Under the pieces are notes generated by a model. It worked only from the letters and a program-made list of their open reading frames with translations, ran no database searches and was not told the origin of the DNA. From Gloeocapsopsis sp. IPPAS B-1203 (GTDB taxonomy: Bacteria > Cyanobacteriota > Cyanobacteriia > Cyanobacteriales > Chroococcidiopsidaceae), in contig NZ_PEIG01000005.1 in the NCBI RefSeq assembly GCF_002749975.1, forward strand, positions 186,001 to 250,000: a stretch of 64,000 nt of DNA, in the 5' to 3' direction. The translations under genes and the position numbers were made by a program. Shown here piece by piece: positions 45,871 to 54,991 of the stretch (positions are counted from its first letter, which is position 1; each line of letters begins with the position of its first letter).

Positions 45871-45908
45871 GTTTTGTTAGCGTAGCGGTGCCTTAGCACG
45901 TTTTGAAT
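45871..45908 (+). repeat. 38-bp dispersed repeat, copy 2
   Basis: Forward copy of the element at 41202-41239 and 54841-54877, between ntcB and nirB. The other copies continue into a ~100-bp family; this one does not. Confidence 0.85.
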
Positions 45909-45970
45909 GTAGAGCAAAAGAGCGATTAGTGGTTAGCATACAAGTATTCTTCTGTTTTCCTGCAAAGCTC

Positions 45971-47275
45971 TCAATTCAACCATTCAGAAAGCGCGATTGC
46001 AACTCCTTGTTTGAGTTCTGGGGCTAGATCGCTTGTGGCGATTTGCTGGAGTTGTTTGTAGGCAATTTCTGGTGCAAGTTGTTTGAGTGCTGCGATCGCG
46101 TGTAGTAAAACTGCACGCTCTGAATCAGCTAATAATTGGATTAAGGGTTCTATTGCTTGTAATTGTTCTAGGTATCCCAGTGATAAAGCAATGACTGCCC
46201 TGATCCGCCCAGTTTCAGTTACTGGATGTTGCAAATGCAGCATATTGATTAATATATTGGCAGCTTTCACTTGATTATTTGGTTGTTTAACTTGCCCTAG
46301 AACTGTGATAATTTCTTGACATACAGCAACAGATGGCGACTGCTCCAAAAAAGAGGAAAGATGATCTAAAGCCAGGTTTGATTCAATTCTGCCTAAAGCC
46401 CGAAGAATTTCTATTTGGAGAGACTCTGGTGTGTGTGGTGATTGGAGTACTTGATTTAAGCCAATCACAGCAGGATCTGTCCCTAAACGCCCTAACGCGA
46501 TCGCCGCAGCATGACACACATCAAGATTGAAATCGTACAGTTTTGGTAAGATACGTGCAATAAGGTCTAATTCTGCGCACAAGTCAGTCCGAAAGCCTAA
46601 ACCCAACACAGCTTCGCGCCTTACAGGAGCAGCAATATCATCTAGAGCATTGAGTAATACTGGTGCAATTCGCGGATCGTGAAAACTACTCAAAGCTTCA
46701 ATTGCCACAGCACGAATATTCGCTTGGGCATCGCTGACAATACTCAGTAGTGGTGCTATTGTTTCTGAACGCCGGATGTAAGCAAGCGATCGCGCTGCAA
46801 GTAACCGCGTATTTTCATCATCTAATAACTCTGTTAGGACTGTAACGGCATTACTTCCAATTTGTCCGAGTGCTGTTGCGGCAATTGCCTGGAGTTCTTC
46901 ATGATGAGTTGTTTTGATCAGTTCTACTAAAGCAGCGATCGCCTGTGGGTGGTCAAATTCGCCTAGAGTCCGCGCAGCAAACCAACACAGTTCCTCATCG
47001 TCATCTTCTAAGATTTCTACCAGAGGAGCGATCGCGCTTGTCCCTAGACGGGGAATTAGTTTTGCAACGTCCCAGCGTTGTTGGAAATCTCCTGCGAGTA
47101 ACACAGCAATTGCCAAATCAAGGAGTTGCGTTGCTTCGGGTACAGTGTTTATATTACCTTGCTCGCGCTTTCTCCCAGGAATTAGCTGCTGCAAACATTG
47201 TACGAGTAATGACCAGTTACTTGCACTCAACGCTGAGTGTGCTTGCTCCAACTTGAGTTGAATACTTGTGTTCAC
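45971..47275 (-). CDS. nirB: NirB, HEAT-repeat protein of nitrite reductase maturation
   Basis: A 434-residue protein built of HEAT/PBS-lyase repeats (repeated ALVELI, AIAALGQ and LGDPRAVEPLI-like units from residue 75 to the end). It is the cyanobacterial NirB, unrelated to the large subunit of NADH nitrite reductase. In Anabaena it is needed for full nitrite reductase activity. It is the first gene of the leftward nirB-ntcB-cnaT group. The GTG start is at 47275. Confidence 0.75.
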   Translation of the reverse strand: MNTSIQLKLEQAHSALSASNWSLLVQCLQQLIPGRKREQGNINTVPEATQLLDLAIAVLLAGDFQQRWDVAKLIPRLGTSAIAPLVEILEDDDEELCWFAARTLGEFDHPQAIAALVELIKTTHHEELQAIAATALGQIGSNAVTVLTELLDDENTRLLAARSLAYIRRSETIAPLLSIVSDAQANIRAVAIEALSSFHDPRIAPVLLNALDDIAAPVRREAVLGLGFRTDLCAELDLIARILPKLYDFNLDVCHAAAIALGRLGTDPAVIGLNQVLQSPHTPESLQIEILRALGRIESNLALDHLSSFLEQSPSVAVCQEIITVLGQVKQPNNQVKAANILINMLHLQHPVTETGRIRAVIALSLGYLEQLQAIEPLIQLLADSERAVLLHAIAALKQLAPEIAYKQLQQIATSDLAPELKQGVAIALSEWLN

Positions 47276-47567
47276 GATCGCTTTGTATGCAGATTAAAAT
47301 TAGCTTAACTTGACCACAACCAATTATTTTGGCTTTTCGATGAGTTAGTTGTTGCTGGAACTGAAAATATTTTATCTGCTGCAATCGAGTAACTATTGCA
47401 TAAAGATGCAGTTTGCCCAAAACGTTGATAGCTAGTTAATCGCAGTAGTCATCATCTTCACAAAACTTAACTAAATAGATTGACAAATCTACTGTTAAAG
47501 CTTTTAGCAATACAGAGTTCTTAATTATGCGTGTTTTGCATCCACCTTACGACTGAGCTTATTGCAA

Positions 47568-47592
47568 AAAATGCATCAAGTCGATGCATTTT
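47568..47592. promoter_or_regulatory. Perfect inverted repeat between nirB and nirA
   Basis: AAAATGCATC (47568-47577) and GATGCATTTT (47583-47592) around AAGTC. It lies about 290 bp upstream of nirA and 290 bp from nirB. It could be an operator (NtcB or other) or an RNA hairpin. Confidence 0.5.
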
Positions 47593-47765
47593 CTTCATAT
47601 TTTGAAATATTTAGTTACATAAGATACGAAATTACTTGCAATGTAATTCTAACTTGGATGTTGTCAGGCACATTCAACAAAAAGATGTTTCTGATGTAGC
47701 TGTAAGCTTCGCAATCCCGCAATACAAAGAAGGAAATATTCATTTTGTTCTAATCAGCAGTCTGC

Positions 47766-47807
47766 GTAACTATCTATACGACTTTTCGTTTTCAAACAGA
47801 ATAACCT
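47766..47807 (+). promoter_or_regulatory. NtcA-activated promoter of the nirA operon
   Basis: GTAACTATCTATAC (47766-47779) is GTA-N8-TAC. Exactly 22 nt later TAACCT (47802-47807) fits TAN3T. This is a canonical NtcA site and -10 box, 75 bp before the nirA start. Confidence 0.92.
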
Positions 47808-47881
47808 AACAAACTAAGCAGTAGCATCAGCAGACTACTTTTTTTCAGCTCCAGCGTGCACAAAGGCAATGAGGGGACACT

Positions 47882-49432
47882 ATGACAGAAGCAGCCAAGA
47901 AGGAAACCCTAAATAAATTCGAGAAATTCAAAGCCGAGAAAGATGGTCTTGCTGTCAAAGGCGAATTAGAACATTTTGCTGCGCTCGGGTGGGAAGCAAT
48001 AGACGAAACTGATCGCGACCATCGACTCAAATGGGTAGGACTATTCTTTCGCCCTGTGACTCCTGGTAAGTTCATGATGCGGATGCGCATACCCAACGGT
48101 ATCGTCACAAGTCATCAGATGCGAGTATTAGGTGAAGTGGTGCAACGCTATGGTGATGATGGCAATGCAGACATCACTACTCGACAAAATATTCAGTTAC
48201 GTGGAATACGAATTGAAGACTTTCCCGATATTTTTAATCGGTTTCGTGCCGCAGGATTAACCAGTGTTCAGTCGGGAATGGACAATGTGCGTAATATTAC
48301 TGGCGATCCAGTAGCTGGACTTGATGCAGATGAGTTATTTGATACGCGCGAGTTAGTCTGCCAAGTGCAAGATATGATTACCAATAATGGTGAGGGTAAT
48401 CCAGAGTTTACGAACTTGCCACGCAAATTTAATATTGCGATTACAGGCGGGCGCGATAACTCAGTTCATGCTGAAATCAACGATTTGGCATTTATTCCTG
48501 GATTTAAAAATGATACTTTCGGCTTCAACGTCATTGTTGGTGGTTTTTTCTCTGCCAAGCGCTGCGACGCGGCAGTTCCTCTCCATGCTTGGGTACCTCC
48601 AGAAGACGTCGTTGCAGTATGTAGAGTGGTTTTAGAAATCTTTCGGGATAGTGGACTGCGGGCAAATCGCCAAAAGTCACGCCTAATGTGGCTAATTGAT
48701 GAATGGGGAATCGAGAAATTCCGCGCTGAAGTTGAAAAAAAACTAGGTAAGGAACTACAACCCGCCGCCGAGAAAGATGAAATTGATTGGGAAAAACGCG
48801 ACCATGTTGGAGTTTTTCGCCAAAAGCAAGCAGGGTTAAATTATGTAGGTTTACATATTCCAGTGGGACGGCTTTATGCTCAAGATATGTTTGAAATCGC
48901 CCGACTCGCTGAAGTTTACGGAAATAGCGAAATTCGGCTTACGGTAGAGCAAAACTTGATTATTCCCAATATTCCCGATTCGCGCTTAGATGCATTTTTA
49001 GCCGAACCATTGTTACAACGCTTTTCGATTAGCCCTGAAACATTAACTAGAGGCTTAGTTTCTTGTACTGGTGCTCAGTTTTGTAACTTTGCCTTGATTG
49101 AAACCAAAAACCGAGCTTTAGGAATGATTAAGGCACTCGAAAGTGAGCTACATTTTACACGCCCAGTGCGCATTCATTGGACAGGATGTCCGAATTCTTG
49201 CGGTCAACCACAAGTTGCAGATATCGGATTAATGGGTACTAAAGTTCGGAAAAATGGCAAGGCAGTGGAAGGAGTTGATATCTATATGGGTGGCAAAGTG
49301 GGCAAAGATGCGCACTTGGGGACTTGCGTTACTAAAGGGATTCCTTGTGAAGACTTACAGCCAGTGTTACGGGATTTGCTCATTGAGCATTTTGCAGCGC
49401 AGCCTAAGCAAGAAGCAATCAGCGCTAGGTAA
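47882..49432 (+). CDS. nirA: Ferredoxin-nitrite reductase
   Basis: A 516-residue siroheme/[4Fe-4S] enzyme that reduces nitrite to ammonium with ferredoxin. It has two NiR_SiR ferredoxin-like and two NiR_SiR domains. Cluster ligands are the Cys in LVSCTGAQFC and TGCPNSCGQ. It is the first gene of the nirA-nrtABCD-narB operon, cytoplasmic/thylakoid-associated. Length is typical of cyanobacterial NirA. Confidence 0.95.
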   Translation: MTEAAKKETLNKFEKFKAEKDGLAVKGELEHFAALGWEAIDETDRDHRLKWVGLFFRPVTPGKFMMRMRIPNGIVTSHQMRVLGEVVQRYGDDGNADITTRQNIQLRGIRIEDFPDIFNRFRAAGLTSVQSGMDNVRNITGDPVAGLDADELFDTRELVCQVQDMITNNGEGNPEFTNLPRKFNIAITGGRDNSVHAEINDLAFIPGFKNDTFGFNVIVGGFFSAKRCDAAVPLHAWVPPEDVVAVCRVVLEIFRDSGLRANRQKSRLMWLIDEWGIEKFRAEVEKKLGKELQPAAEKDEIDWEKRDHVGVFRQKQAGLNYVGLHIPVGRLYAQDMFEIARLAEVYGNSEIRLTVEQNLIIPNIPDSRLDAFLAEPLLQRFSISPETLTRGLVSCTGAQFCNFALIETKNRALGMIKALESELHFTRPVRIHWTGCPNSCGQPQVADIGLMGTKVRKNGKAVEGVDIYMGGKVGKDAHLGTCVTKGIPCEDLQPVLRDLLIEHFAAQPKQEAISAR

Positions 49433-49482
49433 GTAGCGATCTTTGAAACTGATTTAGCAACAATTCAACTGAAACCAAGAAG

Positions 49483-50808
49483 ATGACCAAGTTTACGAGA
49501 AGACAATTTATTTTCACTGCTGGGACTGCAACTGCTGCTTCGCTATTGATGCATGGCTGTGCTAATGGTAATTCTAATACTGCAGCAAATAACGGTGGTA
49601 CGGTTCCAGCGGCTAATATTGACCCAGCCGATGCACCAGAAGTAACAACTGCACGATTAGGATTTATTGCACTTACAGATGCTGCGCCTTTAATCGTTGC
49701 CAAAGAAAAAGGCTACTTTGACAAATATGGCATGAAGGATGTCGAAGTAGCAAAACAAGCATCTTGGGCAGTTACCCGCGACAATTTAGTTCTTGGTTCT
49801 GGTGGTGGTGGAATTGATGGTGCGCATATTTTGACACCCATGCCTTATTTGATGTCTTTAGGGACAATTACGCAGGGCAATCGCATTCCGATGTATATTT
49901 TAGCGAGATTAAACACCAATGGGCAGGCAATTTCACTATCTAACACTTACAAAGAAATGAACGTAGGTTTAGATAGTTCTCCCTTACAACAAGCTTTTGC
50001 ACAACAAAAATCTGCTGGTAGAGAACTGAGGGCTGCGGTAACTTTTCCTGGAGGAACCCACGACTTGTGGATGCGCTACTGGTTAGCTGCAGGTGGAATT
50101 AATCCGAACAGTGAGATTTCTGTAATTGTCGTTCCACCACCACAGATGGTACAGAACGTGCGCGTGGGTAATATGGAAACCTTCTGTGTGGGTGAACCTT
50201 GGCCTGCACAAACGGTCACACAAGGCATTGGTTATACTGCCCTCACAACTGGCGAACTATGGAAAGATCATCCAGAAAAAGCACTGGCAATGCGGGCAGA
50301 TTGGGTAGATCAACATCCCAAGGCAACGAAAGCAATTTTGATGGCAGTGCAGGAAGCTCAACAATGGTGCGCTTTGCCAGAGAATAAAGAAGAAATGGCA
50401 AATATCGTTGCTAATCGGCAATGGCTGGGAGTATCAGCGAAAGATATTTTAGGTCGTTTCCAAGGTCAGTATGACTATGGTACAGGTCGTACTGAAGACT
50501 ATAGCGACTCATTACTCATGAAATTCTGGCGCGATAACGCCTCCTATCCTTACAAGAGTCACGATCTGTGGTTTTTAACCGAAAACATTCGTTGGGGTTA
50601 TATTCCAGGCGATACTGACACGAGAGCGCTCGTCGATCAAGTTAACCGCGAAGATTTGTGGCGCGAAGCCGCCCAAGCGCTTGGTGTTTCAGCGGCTGAA
50701 ATTCCTCAGAGTACTTCCCGTGGTGTGGAAACATTCTTTGATGGCGTGCAGTTTGATCCAGAAAATCCAACAGCATATTTGAATAGTTTAAAAATCAAAA
50801 AAGCCTAA
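49483..50808 (+). CDS. nrtA: Nitrate/nitrite ABC transporter substrate-binding protein
   Basis: A 441-residue NrtA. The N-terminus has a twin-arginine motif (MTKFTRRQFIF) and lipobox LLMHGC, so it is a Tat-type lipoprotein. The binding domain follows (RLGFIALTDAAPLIVAKEKGYFDKYGM, PGGTHDLWMRYWLAAGGI). It binds nitrate and nitrite with high affinity in the periplasm. It lies 50 bp after nirA. Confidence 0.95.
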   Translation: MTKFTRRQFIFTAGTATAASLLMHGCANGNSNTAANNGGTVPAANIDPADAPEVTTARLGFIALTDAAPLIVAKEKGYFDKYGMKDVEVAKQASWAVTRDNLVLGSGGGGIDGAHILTPMPYLMSLGTITQGNRIPMYILARLNTNGQAISLSNTYKEMNVGLDSSPLQQAFAQQKSAGRELRAAVTFPGGTHDLWMRYWLAAGGINPNSEISVIVVPPPQMVQNVRVGNMETFCVGEPWPAQTVTQGIGYTALTTGELWKDHPEKALAMRADWVDQHPKATKAILMAVQEAQQWCALPENKEEMANIVANRQWLGVSAKDILGRFQGQYDYGTGRTEDYSDSLLMKFWRDNASYPYKSHDLWFLTENIRWGYIPGDTDTRALVDQVNREDLWREAAQALGVSAAEIPQSTSRGVETFFDGVQFDPENPTAYLNSLKIKKA

Positions 50809-50862
50809 TTGAGCGCTAAAACTTGCAAGTTGTAAGAACACGGGACAGGAGAATAACAAAGA

Positions 50863-51696
50863 ATGACAGTACTTGGTAGCCGCTCAAAGAAGAGCAGCAA
50901 ATTGGGAAAAGCAATGCCCGCTGTAACGAAATACGTAGTGCCCCCACTAGTGGCGATCGCTGTTATTTTAGTCATCTGGCAGCTGATTTTCTCAGGACCA
51001 GATGCTAACTTACCTGGTCCAATTACTGTACTGCAAGAAACTTGGGACCCTTTAATTATCGATCCGTTTTTTGATTATGGTGGGACGAATAAAGGATTAG
51101 GTTTGCAAATCCTCGCAAGTTTAGGTAGAGTTGCTATCGGCTTTTCCTTAGCGGCGATCGTCGGGATTGCATTAGGTATTCTTGTCGGAATTAGTCCCTT
51201 TGTTTATCGCGCCCTAGACCCTCTATTTCAGGTGTTACGTACTGTACCACCTTTGGCATGGCTACCACTTTCACTAGCAGCATTGCAACAATCTAATCCC
51301 TCAGCAATTTTCGTCATTTTTATTACAGCAATTTGGCCTATTATTATTAACACAACTGTAGGAGTACAGCAGATTCCCCAAGACTACAGAAACGTTGCTA
51401 AAGTGCTGCGTCTATCGGGACCAAAGTTTTTTTGGAAAATTTTGCTTCCTTCAGCAGTTCCCTATATTTTTACTGGTTTGAGAATCGGGATTGGCTTATC
51501 TTGGTTAGCGATCGTTGCAGCAGAAATGTTAACCGGCGGTGTAGGAATCGGCTTCTTTATCTGGGATGCTTACAACAGTTCTCGGTTGAGTGAAATTATT
51601 CTGGCACTGGTTTATGTCGGGATCGTTGGTTTAATCCTCGATAGACTTGTTGCTTTTGTTGCATCTAAAGTTGTCCCAGAAGAGCAAATGAATTAA
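50863..51696 (+). CDS. nrtB: Nitrate ABC transporter permease
   Basis: A 277-residue permease with about six helices and the EAA-like loop VAKVLRLSGPKFFWKILLPSAVPYIFTGL. It is the inner-membrane channel for nitrate/nitrite. A 140-bp spacer to nrtC holds a G-rich repeat. Confidence 0.95.
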   Translation: MTVLGSRSKKSSKLGKAMPAVTKYVVPPLVAIAVILVIWQLIFSGPDANLPGPITVLQETWDPLIIDPFFDYGGTNKGLGLQILASLGRVAIGFSLAAIVGIALGILVGISPFVYRALDPLFQVLRTVPPLAWLPLSLAALQQSNPSAIFVIFITAIWPIIINTTVGVQQIPQDYRNVAKVLRLSGPKFFWKILLPSAVPYIFTGLRIGIGLSWLAIVAAEMLTGGVGIGFFIWDAYNSSRLSEIILALVYVGIVGLILDRLVAFVASKVVPEEQMN

Positions 51697-51731
51697 GAGA
51701 GGGGCGAAGAGTGAGGGGTGAGGGGCGAGGG
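51697..51731. repeat. G-rich GTGAGGGG repeat between nrtB and nrtC
   Basis: GAGGGGCGAAGAGTGAGGGG and similar units right after the nrtB stop. Same family as the repeat at 34787. Confidence 0.7.
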
Positions 51732-51836
51732 AATATATAGTTAGACGATCTCTCAATCCTAGTTTTCCCCGCTTTATGTCCTTGTTTTGTGTAACTTCCT
51801 CTGTGCTAAATACCCTGATCCCTCATTTATTAAGTT

Positions 51837-53840
51837 ATGAAAGTATTTGTAGAAGTCGATCACATTGATCAGGAATTCTTGCTACCGAATGGTGGTAAAT
51901 ATGTAGCGCTACGCAATATTGAACTAAAAATTCAACAAGGTGAATTTATTTCTTTAATTGGACACTCTGGCTGCGGTAAATCAACACTACTGAATATCAT
52001 TGCAGGGCTAAATCGTCCAGCAAGAGGTGGGGTACTGCTCGAAGGGCGACAAGTTACAAAGCCTGGTCCTGACCGGATGGTGGTGTTTCAGAATTACTCA
52101 TTATTACCTTGGTTAACAGTACGGGAAAATATTGCTTTAGCAGTTGATGAAGTTATGAGCAATGTCCCAAAAGGCGAACGCCGAGGTATTGTTGAGCATC
52201 ATATTGATTTAGTCGGGCTGCGTCATGCGGCAAATAAACGACCAGGAGAAATTTCTGGGGGCATGAAACAGCGGGTGGCGATCGCCCGTGCCCTTTCTAT
52301 TCGCCCAAAATTGCTATTGCTAGATGAACCGTTTGGTGCATTAGATGCTTTGACTCGTAGTGGTTTGCAAGATCAGTTGATGAAGATCTGCGAAGAAAAC
52401 CACATGACGTGTGTGATGGTAACGCACGATGTCGATGAAGCTTTGCTGCTGTCAGATCGCATTGTCATGCTGACGAATGGACCCGAATCGCATATTGGAC
52501 AAATTCTTGAAGTTCCCTTCCCACGTCCGCGTCATCGCTTGGAAGTTGTGAATCATCCCAACTACTACAGCTTGCGTAATGAAATTGTTTATTTCCTCAA
52601 TCAGCAAAAACGTGCAAAGCAGCGTAAGGCACAGCAAGCCGTAGCGATCGCTCGCAATGGTTTAGAAAAAGTCAATTTGGAAATTGGTTTTGTTCCACTA
52701 ACCGATTGTGCTCCCTTGGTTGTGGCAAAAGAGAAAGGATTTTTTGAAAAATACGGTTTAGATCAAGTTATTTTGTCACGCGAACCAAGTTGGAAAGTGC
52801 TTGCCGAAGGTGTGGCAACACGCCGCTTGGATGCTGCGCAAATGACTGCAGGAATGCCCTTAGCAATGACAATGGGGATGAATGGTAAAGCCCCGCAACC
52901 AGTCGTTACAGGGTTAGTTCTCGCACGCAATGGTAATTCAATTACTTTGAGCAAGCGGTTTTATGATGAAGGAGTTAGGACGCTTGCTGATTTTAAAGCG
53001 GCGATCGCCCGAACACCTGATAAAGTACATACTTTAGGTATGGTACACCCAGCATCAATGCATAACTTGATGCTACGATACTGGCTTTCTTCAGCAGATA
53101 TTGATCCTGATTTGGATGTAAGCCTGACGGTGATTCCGCCACCGCAGATGGTCGCGAACCTCAAAGCTGGAAATATTGATGGATTCTGTGTTGGTGAACC
53201 TTGGAATTCCCGCGCAGTGAAAGAAGACTTGGGTTTTGTAATTGCAACAGATTTGGATATCTGGAACGGACACATTGAGAAAGTTTTAGGCGTGCGCGAA
53301 GATTGGGCAAATCAACATCCAGAAGCGCACCTGGCTTTAATTAAAGCTTTACTTGAGGCATGTGAATACTGCGACGATCGCCGCAATCGCGAAGAAATTG
53401 TCACGTTGTTGGCACAACCTCAATATGTTGGTGTTGCGCCAGAGTACATTCGCCCTGGATTTATTGACGAATACGCACGCGGTAACGATACGGAACCCGA
53501 AATGCTGTTGCGGTACAACCAGTTTTATATTGACCGTACTAATTGTCCGTACCGCGTTGAGGGGCTTTGGATGATGACGCAGTTGGCACGGTGGGGAATT
53601 ACACCTTTCCCGAAAAACTGGATTGAAATTTTGGATCGAGTGCAGCGTGTCGATTTATTCGGTGCAGCAGCAAGAGATCTTGATTTATTAGATGTAGAAC
53701 CTGACCGTGGTTCAATTCACTTCTTTGATGGCACAGTATTTAATCCTGATGACCCGATTCGCTATCTCAATAGTCTCAAATTCAAGCGCGATGTGCGGAT
53801 TGAAGAAGTTGTCTTTGATGCAACGCCAGCAGCCGTGTAG
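51837..53840 (+). CDS. nrtC: NrtC: ATPase fused to NrtA-like domain
   Basis: A 667-residue NrtC. The ATPase half (about 1-255) has GHSGCGKST, signature [15 protein letters not shown] and Walker [14 protein letters not shown]. The C-terminal half (about 278-667) is a NrtA-like domain (LEIGFVPLTDCAPLVVAKEKGFFEKYG) that mediates ammonium-promoted inhibition of nitrate uptake in other cyanobacteria. It pairs with NrtD to form the transporter ATPase. Confidence 0.95.
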   Translation: MKVFVEVDHIDQEFLLPNGGKYVALRNIELKIQQGEFISLIGHSGCGKSTLLNIIAGLNRPARGGVLLEGRQVTKPGPDRMVVFQNYSLLPWLTVRENIALAVDEVMSNVPKGERRGIVEHHIDLVGLRHAANKRPGEISGGMKQRVAIARALSIRPKLLLLDEPFGALDALTRSGLQDQLMKICEENHMTCVMVTHDVDEALLLSDRIVMLTNGPESHIGQILEVPFPRPRHRLEVVNHPNYYSLRNEIVYFLNQQKRAKQRKAQQAVAIARNGLEKVNLEIGFVPLTDCAPLVVAKEKGFFEKYGLDQVILSREPSWKVLAEGVATRRLDAAQMTAGMPLAMTMGMNGKAPQPVVTGLVLARNGNSITLSKRFYDEGVRTLADFKAAIARTPDKVHTLGMVHPASMHNLMLRYWLSSADIDPDLDVSLTVIPPPQMVANLKAGNIDGFCVGEPWNSRAVKEDLGFVIATDLDIWNGHIEKVLGVREDWANQHPEAHLALIKALLEACEYCDDRRNREEIVTLLAQPQYVGVAPEYIRPGFIDEYARGNDTEPEMLLRYNQFYIDRTNCPYRVEGLWMMTQLARWGITPFPKNWIEILDRVQRVDLFGAAARDLDLLDVEPDRGSIHFFDGTVFNPDDPIRYLNSLKFKRDVRIEEVVFDATPAAV

Positions 53841-53944
53841 AAAGGGGCGAGGGGCGAGTGAATAGCAGTTAGTTGTTATCCCATAACTCTAGTTTCTCCA
53901 CAATTGAAACATTCTGAACCGTAATTCTTACCGATATCTAAAAT

Positions 53945-54781
53945 ATGCAAACTCTGAACACTACTGCTCTTAGAAAACCTGAAGTTCTTAACGGCGATCC
54001 TTTTCTGGTCATCGATAACGTCTCTAAGATTTATCCGACACCTACGGGTCCTTACACGGTGTTAGATGGCATTAATCTCACGGTTTATGAAGGTGAATTT
54101 ATCTGTTTAATTGGTCACTCTGGCTGTGGTAAATCGACGCTTTTAGATATGGTGTCAGGATTTCGCAAGCCGAGTGAAGGTGAAGTCAGACTGCAAACCA
54201 AACGCATCACTGAACCTGGTCCCGATCGCATGGTGGTGTTTCAAAATTACTCGCTATTACCTTGGTTGAGCGCCTTTGAAAATGTATATTTAGGAATTGA
54301 TTCGGTTTATCCAAATAAACCCAAAGCTGAAAAAACGGCGATCGCCAACGAACATCTCGCAATGGTTGGGCTTGCAGATGCAGCCAATAAAAGACCCAGA
54401 GAACTTTCTGGTGGCATGAAACAGCGCGTATCAATTGCGCGGGCTTTAGCGTTGCGTCCTAAAGTTTTAGTGTTAGATGAACCTTTTGGTGCGCTTGACC
54501 CCATCACTAGAGAGGAACTGCAAGAAGAACTGCTGAAAATTTGGAGCGATCATCAAGTAACAGTACTAATGATTACGCACGACATTGACGAAGCATTGTT
54601 CTTAGCAGATCGCTTGGTCATGATGACGAATGGTCCAGCAGCAAATATTGGGGAAGTTATGAATATTCCTTTCCCACGTCCCCGCAATCGCGCTCGCATC
54701 ATGGAAGATCCTGAATACTATAATCTACGCAACCAAGCGCTTGATTTTCTCTATCGCCGTTTTGCACACGCAGATGAGTAA
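53945..54781 (+). CDS. nrtD: Nitrate ABC transporter ATP-binding protein
   Basis: A 278-residue ATPase without the NrtA-like extension, 100 bp after nrtC. It has [29 protein letters not shown], Walker [14 protein letters not shown] and [15 protein letters not shown]. It partners NrtC. Confidence 0.95.
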   Translation: MQTLNTTALRKPEVLNGDPFLVIDNVSKIYPTPTGPYTVLDGINLTVYEGEFICLIGHSGCGKSTLLDMVSGFRKPSEGEVRLQTKRITEPGPDRMVVFQNYSLLPWLSAFENVYLGIDSVYPNKPKAEKTAIANEHLAMVGLADAANKRPRELSGGMKQRVSIARALALRPKVLVLDEPFGALDPITREELQEELLKIWSDHQVTVLMITHDIDEALFLADRLVMMTNGPAANIGEVMNIPFPRPRNRARIMEDPEYYNLRNQALDFLYRRFAHADE

Positions 54782-54840
54782 AGAGGGATAAGGAGTGAGG
54801 GGGAGTGGCTAGTTACTAGTGAATAGTGATTAGTTTTGAA

Positions 54841-54877
54841 TTTTGTTAGCGTAGCGGTGCCTTAGCACGTTTTGAAT
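54841..54877 (+). repeat. 38-bp dispersed repeat, copy 3
   Basis: Copy of the 41202 and 45871 repeats in the nrtD-narB spacer, extended to about 54945 by an AT-rich and CTCATAACTC-type tail shared with 41140-41200. Confidence 0.85.
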
Positions 54878-54991
54878 TACAAAGAATTCTCATAACTTCT
54901 TAAACTCATAACTCAACACTCTTTACGAGTAACTCTCTATCTCTTCTATCCCAACTCCCCTAGTTTTCTTGCCTATCGAGGGATATTAACA

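Noticed and set aside
45971-47275. Phycobilisome lyase (HEAT-like CpcE/F type)
   Set aside because: HEAT repeats alone are not diagnostic, and the position next to ntcB and nirA identifies NirB better.
47614-47627. Second NtcA site GTTACATAAGATAC
   Set aside because: GTT replaces GTA in the first half and no -10 box stands at the right distance.
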